Shown here piece after piece: positions 58,401-64,000 of a stretch of 64,000 nucleotides of DNA (within the stretch, counting starts at the first letter, position 1; the number at the start of each line of letters is the position of its first letter). The position numbers and the translations under genes are program-made. The DNA lies in assembly GCA_020465985.1 (NCBI GenBank), contig JAANYP010002952.1:101001-165000 (forward strand). Direction: 5' to 3'. Below the pieces are notes generated by a model. It did not search any database and was not told the origin of the DNA. It saw only the letters and a program-made list of their open reading frames with translations. The stretch comes from Centrapalus pauciflorus (taxonomy: Eukaryota > Streptophyta > Magnoliopsida > Asterales > Asteraceae).

Positions 58401-59196
58401 AATGAGTACTGCCTATAGACCCCAATCTGATAGTCAAAGTGAGAGAACAATCCTAACTCTCGAAGACATGCTCAGAGCCTGTGTCATGGATTTGGGTGGT
58501 AACTGGGACGATCACCTCCCATTGGTTGAATTCTCCTACAACAATAGTTACCATTCCACTATCAAGATGGCACCGTTCGAGTCTCTATACGGAAGAAAAT
58601 GTAGGACTCCAACCTGTTGGAGGGAAACAGGAGAAACTCCAATAGCCGGTCCTGCTTTGCTGCAAGAAACCAATGAAAAGATACAACTCATTCGGCAGTA
58701 CATGAAAACGGCACAAGATCGGCAAAAGAATTACCACGATCGCCGCCACAAAGCAATAGAGTTTCAAAAGGACAATTGGGTATACTTGAAGGTATCCCCA
58801 ATGAAAGGTGTTACAAGATTCGTGAAGCGAGGAAAGCTATCACCTCGATTTATAGGACCCTTCAAGATACTAGAAAGAATTGGGAATCAGTCCTATCATT
58901 TGGACTTGCCGGAAGAATTATCAGGAGTTCACCCGGTATTTCACGTAGGATACTTAAGAAAGAGTCTGGTGCCCGAGAGGGAACCATGGACTGATCACTC
59001 GGACATTAAGATTGATGAACGGCTAAGGTTCGTTGATGAGCCGGAGTGCATTTTGGAGACAAAAGTCAAAAAGCTACGGAACAAAGAAATTAGGATGGTG
59101 CTGGTCAAGTGGAAGCATCATCGGGGAGCTAATCACACTTGGGAATCGGAAGAAGACATGAAGACTAAGTACCCAAGTTTGTTTAGCGCAGCATGA
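55478..59196 (+). CDS. pol: Pol of element K: zinc knuckles, protease, RT (with intron), RNase H, integrase, chromodomain
   Basis: Two exons: 55478-56968 (497 codons) and 57058-59196 (712 codons and stop), 1209 residues if spliced. Exon 1: CRRC...H...C, CX2CX4HX4C knuckles at residues 22-35 and 42-55; aspartic protease DSGA at 120-123; RT with [12 protein letters not shown] and catalytic FIDD at 454-457. Exon 2: RT end, RNase H ([20 protein letters not shown]), integrase HHCC ([15 protein letters not shown]), catalytic region ([29 protein letters not shown], Glu kept but Gly before Gln changed to Ser), GPY/F ([14 protein letters not shown]) and chromodomain ([20 protein letters not shown]...TWESEED). 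The chromodomain directs integration toward heterochromatin in this clade. Apart from the intron I see no stop. Confidence 0.93.
56969..57057 (+). other. Spliceosomal-type intron inside RT (89 bp, phase 0)
   Basis: CAG|GTACGT at the left, AATTCAG|AT at the right, AT-rich, with plausible branch points CTAAT (about 57003) and CTTAC (about 57036). Removing it joins a Gln codon to an Ile codon at exactly the place where element C reads [11 protein letters not shown] without interruption. Length not divisible by 3: unread-through RNA gives 37 extra codons and a stop at 57077-57079. Confidence 0.85.
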
Positions 59197-59233
59197 CTTC
59201 GCGGACGAAGTATAGGCGTGGTGGAGCCCATGC

Positions 59234-61158
59234 TGTAACATCCCTATTTTTCAATTATATGTAATTTGCAATTTTAAGGACTTAATTATTGTGTTAAGGG
59301 ATTATTATATCAATTTAAGTTAAATTTGATCATATTATCAATTAAATGAGAAAGATACAAAGTTGAGGGGTGTAAAGTGCAAATAGGTCAAAACTAACAA
59401 ATAAGAAGGGAAAAACCCTTTCATTTTCAAACACTCACTTTCTCTCTCTACACTCTCTCGTCTCCCTCTCACTCTAAAACCCACGGGTTTTTATCAAAAA
59501 CCCCAAGAACATCGAATTTGAAGCAGAAAAATTGGAATCTAGTTGGAAATTAGAAGCTATAACTACTACAATCATTGAATTGAGGTAAACATCTCTCTAT
59601 ATTTCGAATTTGTGATGATTTAGGGTCGGTTTTCATAAAAACCGAATCATAAGATTGATGTTGCAAATGTTAATGCATGTTGGAATTTATGATAGGAATG
59701 TTTAAATCAAGCATGTATGTTGTTGTATACAAAAATTCAGAATCAGATTCGAAGTCTAAGTGTGATTTCAGAAATTGTGTGTGTGTTTTAGTGTGTGTTC
59801 TTCGAGACATGTAGAAAAAAAAATGGACACAAATGGGTTGTTTTGGTATACAAATGTTATGATATAAGTTGAAATAGTGTATTTAAGCTCACAATTACAA
59901 TATTAGACTCAAAACATGCAAAAATGGTCAAAAACATAATTTCTGAAAAATATTGGAAATTTTCTAAGTATGAACTCGGATGATTAATGGTCCGAGTTCG
60001 GACCTATCCCAGTTCGGACCTACAGTGATTTCGGATCCACCCTAATTCGGTCCAACTATAACTTCGGACCATACCCAATCCGGACCCGTCCCAATTCGGA
60101 CCCCCGATCTAATTCGGACCCTGCCAATTTTGGACCACCACAATTTCGGACCAAAGACTCAATTTCGGACCATTTGTATTTCGGACCATCCGAATTCGGA
60201 TGTGGTCCGAAATTAGACCCATTTACACATAATTTTCAGAATTTAAGTTTTAAGCAAATACTGACACAAATTCACTATTACACTTACATTACAGATCATT
60301 GTGGTGTTATCAAAACACACATTGATTCAGGATCAAGTCACAATACCAATCACTGTGAGTTGCAGATTATCATTCGAACATTTATTGTTTTTACATTCAT
60401 GTTTATACATTCAATGGCATGTTCACGTCGTTCATATACATCATTTGGCACTCGTACATGATTAGTTGTTATGATGCACACTCGTACTTGACATGTAATA
60501 CACATGTAGCCAGCGTTCAATTGAAAGTGCATCTATTTACATCATGCTTGCACTGCATGATCATTACTTCACAATCTGATGCGACCTGGACTGGGGCTGA
60601 CAGCAGGCCACTGTCGGGGACTGATCATCCCACTCGTTATCCCATCAGGTTCGGCACATCCCCGATCAGCATATTGGACTGCCACCCCATGCTAGCACTG
60701 CATGGTTTACTTACACATTGAGGCTTTCACTGCCGTTTTCACATACATGGGGCTTACACTGCCCATGGTTAAGCATTGCATGTAAAGAAATATTTGTTGT
60801 TTGTATAATCTGTTTTCTCACTAAGCATTTAGCTTACTGTTGACTCACATTGTTTTCAGGCAAAGGCAAGAGTGTTGTGGGACCTTCAGCTTAAGCAATC
60901 CATTTCTTATCTCGGTGACCATAGAAGCTAATTGGTATATGGACAATGTAGCTTTGGGGCTGGGATTTGTTACTATTAAACATTATTGATGATGTAATAG
61001 CTAGATTTAATCACTGTAGTCATGTACTTTACTTTGCTTTAGTGTGGATTTGCTTAATTCTAATTTAAGTATTCAAATTCAATTATCATGATTATTCATT
61101 GGGTTGTTTGTCGATCCTGGAGATTACAATTATATCATTAATTAACAAGGACGTCACA
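59234..61158 (+). repeat. 3' LTR of element K
   Basis: 1925 bp, starts TGTAACATCCC right after GGTGGAGCCCATGC. No long polypurine tract is visible there; the same junction is conserved in element A (2874-2910). Ends GACGTCACA, then GGTAT. Confidence 0.96.
59976..60213 (+). repeat. TTCGGACC motif array (3' LTR copy)
   Basis: Same array as 53171-53410, with substitutions such as TTCGGACC to TTTGGACC near 60130. Confidence 0.85.
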
Positions 61159-61163
61159 GGTAT

Positions 61164-61562
61164 TATTACGGATGTAGAGTTAATTTAAGGTCGTTCTTAA
61201 TGTTTTATTGTGTATTATTCTAGTTTTCGGCAGAATAAAATTAATGGTTTTAATTTCTTTCTGAGCTCACTTATGTGCAATGGTTGCATTGCAATAAGGA
61301 TTGTGAACTGATCTCATTTAAGACGAGTTGGAAATATGCAATAAAGTTTCATGCAATTTTCATGCAACTCACTTGATCTATGTCATTGAATGTGTTAGTA
61401 TCGTGATCATTATAGTTTAATCACTACTATAGTATGATGAAAGCTGCAATGGGTTCCATCACTGATACATTATTGATTACGGAAGTCTAAAAGATAAATT
61501 TTAAAACGCACGCCTAAGGATATCTGTAATATAATTTCAAACATGAAGCCCAAGTGGCAGAT
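61164..61562 (+). pseudogene. End of element J pol and 3' untranslated DNA
   Basis: Right of K's target duplication the RNase H tail frame of J continues (ITDVELI then TAA). Then untranslated sequence leads to a CAAGTGGCAGA tract (61552-61562) before the LTR. Confidence 0.6.
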
Positions 61563-61954
61563 TATTTGAATTTTTATTTGGATGAACTTATATGTTTAAA
61601 TTATTGGGTTTTATCTTTAATAGACTTATTGTGCTATTAATTAAAAAGAAAACACTATTGGGCTTTAGGGGTTTGATGGTAACGCTAATTCCCTGTGTAT
61701 ATATAGTGAGGGTTTCCAATACCTCAAAGCAACCCTAAGATCCCTAATCTCCATCTATGAGAGATCTGATGTTTCGGCTAGAACACTAAGGCTTTGGGTG
61801 AGGAAGACTCTCACAAACCTATTTATTCGACATCACGTTTCCGCATAAAGAATACAATATCAATGGATTCAGATATGTTTATGACTTATATATCTGAATG
61901 ATTTGATAATATGGTTGATCCGGGATTATAATCCAAATACATCTAAATATAACA
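61563..61954 (+). repeat. 3' LTR of element J
   Basis: Similar throughout to 38201-38581 (shared TTTTTATTTGGATGAACTTA, CTATTGGGCTTTAGGG, TATATATAGTGAGGGT, GACTCTCACAA, TTTCCGCATAAAGA). Start mutated to TATTTGAATT; end near 61946-61954. Confidence 0.75.
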
Positions 61955-62904
61955 TTCTCTTGAAGCGTTTGTCTATAATGCTACATGCCTACAATCCTAC
62001 ATTTACATTTCACAAAATTTATGGTAGGTACTAGGGTAGTCTATTTAGCTGCAGGTTGCAGCTATATATAAAACAATGGATTTTAGGCCCATGGGACATT
62101 TATTGACCAGGGATTTTGGCCTAATCTAGCCTAATAAAATGGAAAATTTTATCTAATTGTCAAACTCCATGATTACAATTGCGTTATTTAGATATTGATT
62201 GCATGATAAACAAAATGAATAATGGACTTGAAGTCCTGGGAATCATGAATGCCAGTTGATTCCTCGTCCCCAGGTTGGTGCAGCATGTGCACAAGCAACC
62301 AACAGTGAATCCGTGAATCCACATAATCTGTGGAGGGTGAAATTTACTGATTGATTTTTAGGGGCCGATGTTATTTGATGAATTTATAAGAAAGTTATCA
62401 ATCCTGTATTAATTACCAAAACTGTAGCTAGGAAGGACGCTGCACCTGATAGCTCCTCAGCCATTATTACATGCAACATTGTTGTATCCCATAAATGTTG
62501 ATCACGAATACAAGGCAATATAAGATGGCAAAATTTGGTCTTCTTGTAAAAAAAAAAGCATTTAGGTGACCCTTATATACGTTTTTGTATAAACTCAGTT
62601 AACAATTCAATATTTTTTTATCCGGTTAACTAATTTTAAAATGATATATAATTAGGATCCATTTTAACTAACAGTCATTAAAAAATCTTTTAATAAAATA
62701 AAATTATTCGTGATTTCATCACGTGTACGGTTCCACGTTTTAACTCTTTAATCGGTCCAACTCGATATTAATAATTTAAACAACCATTTTAATAATTCTA
62801 CGTACATGGCTTAAAATAAGAATGTTACAAATATTCTTTTAGATAAATTAACAATATTTAATTATCTTTAATAAATATACATATAATATTGATTATTACA
62901 CGTC
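61955..62904. other. Unassigned AT-rich DNA
   Basis: No ORF, RNA gene or repeat end that I can support. Confidence 0.4.
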
Positions 62905-62920
62905 ATCTAAGCATTTATGG

Positions 62921-63090
62921 ACCAAAAGGCCTTTGGCCTGGCGGTAAGAGTGGGAAGTTGTAAGCGAGAGGTCACGGGTTCGATCCCCGTCGGAGGCAAG
63001 TTGATATTTAGGTGGAGTAAGTAAATCTGGTGATAAAGGAGTAGTTTAGGAGTAGGAGTAGGATAGTTTGCCGTTCAAAAAAAAAAAAAA
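62921..63090 (+). mobile_element. tRNA-derived SINE with 16-bp TSD
   Basis: A tRNA-like head (62929-62998) with a pol III A box (TGGCGGTAAGAGTGG, about 62938) and B box (GGTTCGATCC, 62977-62986). The acceptor stem GCCTTTG/CGGAGGC and the T stem ACGGG/CCCGT both pair; the anticodon arm does not fold well. A non-tRNA body follows and then a run of about 15 A. Flanked by the exact direct repeat ATCTAAGCATTTATGG at 62905-62920 and 63091-63106. About 170 bp, typical of plant SINEs. Confidence 0.93.
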
Positions 63091-63173
63091 ATCTAAGCAT
63101 TTATGGTGGCAAGTAATTTGTTGGATATCTTTCTATACACAACACACGGGCTTTTTGAAGCCAATTGAATACG

Positions 63174-63330
63174 ATATAGAGACCGGTTTATACACAGGTC
63201 TGTATAAACAGTGACCTAATTATAACGGATCTCTATACAATTTTGTTTTTGAATCATTACATAGGATCCTATATATAGCGGCCTAATTATTGCTAGTCCC
63301 TATACAATTTTGTTTTTAAATCAGTAGCCT
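63174..63330. repeat. Diverged tandem duplication, about 73-bp period
   Basis: GACCTAATTATAACGG...CTATACAATTTTGTTTTTGAATCA is followed by GGCCTAATTATTGCTAG...CTATACAATTTTGTTTTTAAATCA. Confidence 0.7.
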
Positions 63331-64000
63331 TCAAACATCAATGACAATGATTTTCCAGTTTCGATCAATACAAAGTAAACAAAAACCAAAACAATAACAA
63401 AATATTTGCGCAAATACAAATTAACAGAACCGAAAAAATGTCAGGAATGTACATACATTTTATCTAATCCAAGTTAACAAAAAAAAAAAAAACATGTCTC
63501 TAAATGCATGTACAATAGACTGCTACTAATAAAACCTTATAACTTGTATCCATAATTGAATCCAACTACAACTACATAATAGGCAAAAACATAGCACCTA
63601 ATAAGGCCTTTTACCACATCACAAGTGTCCATTTAAGCATTCTAACCAAGGTGTGTGGTGCCAAAGAAATTGATGTCCATGAATTCGAAATATTGCAATT
63701 TGATTTGCAATTCACTTACATCAACGTCCTAAACCATGTAATATACAAACCTTAATAATTTTCACTATACAATTACCATATCACCATATACATACACTAT
63801 ATCACGTTATATCATCATATACATATATCAACGATTGTGTCAATAATTTCAAACCAAACCAAATGCAAATATTTAACAGTATAATGAAATCAAATAAAAA
63901 AAAATATCTCATGTAATATGACACACTGTATGCCAGAGATTAACATCATTGAGTTCTAATGCTTTCATATTGTTTCAAGAGTCCTAAAGTAAAAATATAC
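63331..64000. other. Unassigned AT-rich DNA
   Basis: A-runs and AT-rich sequence with a CATATAC/ATATCAC-rich stretch near 63775-63830. Nothing supported. Confidence 0.4.

Larger units (their letters stand above)
52429..61158 (+). mobile_element. Full-length Tekay/Del chromovirus (Ty3/gypsy) K, TSD GGTAT
   Basis: 8730 bp, LTRs 52429-54355 and 59234-61158, GGTAT direct repeats at 52424-52428 and 61159-61163. Primer-binding site, gag, pro-RT-RH-INT-chromodomain all present. By eye the LTRs differ at about nine substitutions plus a length change in one A-run over about 1925 bp, so the insertion is young. It carries an intron-like sequence in RT (56969-57057) and a one-base gag/pol frame offset. 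Inserted into copia J. Confidence 0.97.
38201..61954 (+). mobile_element. Old Ty1/copia element J expanded by nested insertions
   Basis: LTR-like ends at 38201-38581 and 61563-61954 are clearly similar along their length and have the same orientation. A primer-binding-like TGGTATGAGAGCC follows the left one, and a CAAGTGGCAGA purine-rich tract precedes the right one. Pol remnants in the same orientation lie at about 49760-52428 and 61164-61200. Removing K (8735 bp), the foldback (about 1.8 kb) and the probable Helitron (about 6.9 kb) leaves roughly 6 kb, a normal copia length. No target duplication could be confirmed. Confidence 0.65.

Noticed and set aside
59197..59233. Polypurine tract of element K
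   Set aside because: Only GGTGGAG-like purine bias, no clear tract, although the junction is conserved in element A.
62929..62998. Possible functional tRNA gene
   Set aside because: Acceptor and T stems pair, but there is no good anticodon arm, and the A-tail and target duplication show it is the head of a SINE.

Overview
The window is a block of plant nuclear DNA made almost entirely of transposable elements. I find no intact host gene. Evidence for an angiosperm, most likely a eudicot: Ty3/gypsy chromoviruses with a C-terminal chromodomain (Tekay/Del type), Athila-like Ty3/gypsy remnants, several Ty1/copia lineages primed by initiator-Met tRNA (TGGTATCAGAGC binding sites), Helitrons, a tRNA-derived SINE, a CACTA end, a hAT-type MITE, and one short fragment that looks like the leucine-rich-repeat end of an NBS-LRR resistance gene. 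Species cannot be fixed from the sequence alone.

Layout. 1-5061 (minus): gag of one Tekay element (B) and the 3' half of pol of another (A), joined through one shared LTR (916-2873). 5088-11731 (minus): a third, more diverged Tekay element (C: gag, protease, RT, RNase H, integrase, 5' LTR), truncated in its chromodomain and fused to A. C sits in the RT of a copia element D (plus, 11733-12913, resuming 17745). D is itself split by a complete 4.8-kb Ale-like copia element E (minus, 12914-17739, target duplication CATGT). 17774-20570: D's 3' LTR, an LRR-gene fragment, microsatellites and unassigned DNA. 20575-31330 (minus): Athila-like material (element F gag-pro-pol and its 3' LTR, and LTR plus accessory ORF of a related element G), with a 491-bp Helitron at 21459-21949. 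31741-31985: one end of a CACTA transposon. 32364-37458: complete non-autonomous copia-like element H (target duplication GAAGA) with a decayed coiled-coil gag, five KWVPK-type peptide repeats and, directly after their stop codon, an array of five stem-loops. 37719-38200: a long TC microsatellite and CT-rich DNA. 38201-61954: one old copia element J, expanded to about 23.7 kb by nested insertions: a long-armed foldback element that carries a hAT MITE, a probable large Helitron ending at 49700, and the young full-length Tekay element K (52429-61158, target duplication GGTAT). 62921-63090: a tRNA-derived SINE with a 16-bp target duplication.

How the parts work together. Element K is the only near-complete autonomous-type element: Gag, then protease, RT, RNase H, integrase and chromodomain. 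Its RT coding region is interrupted by an 89-bp sequence with a perfect GT...AG intron structure, in phase 0; removal would restore RT exactly where element C is uninterrupted. The same intron 3' end is visible in A. With this intron, unspliced RNA would give Gag plus a truncated Pol and spliced RNA the full Pol, so splicing could set the Gag:Pol ratio. The second candidate system is the five-hairpin array in H, where stems differ between units but stay base-paired, a pattern expected of a selected RNA structure such as a packaging signal. Four unrelated elements also carry arrays of short TTCGA or TTCGGA motifs in LTRs or leaders.
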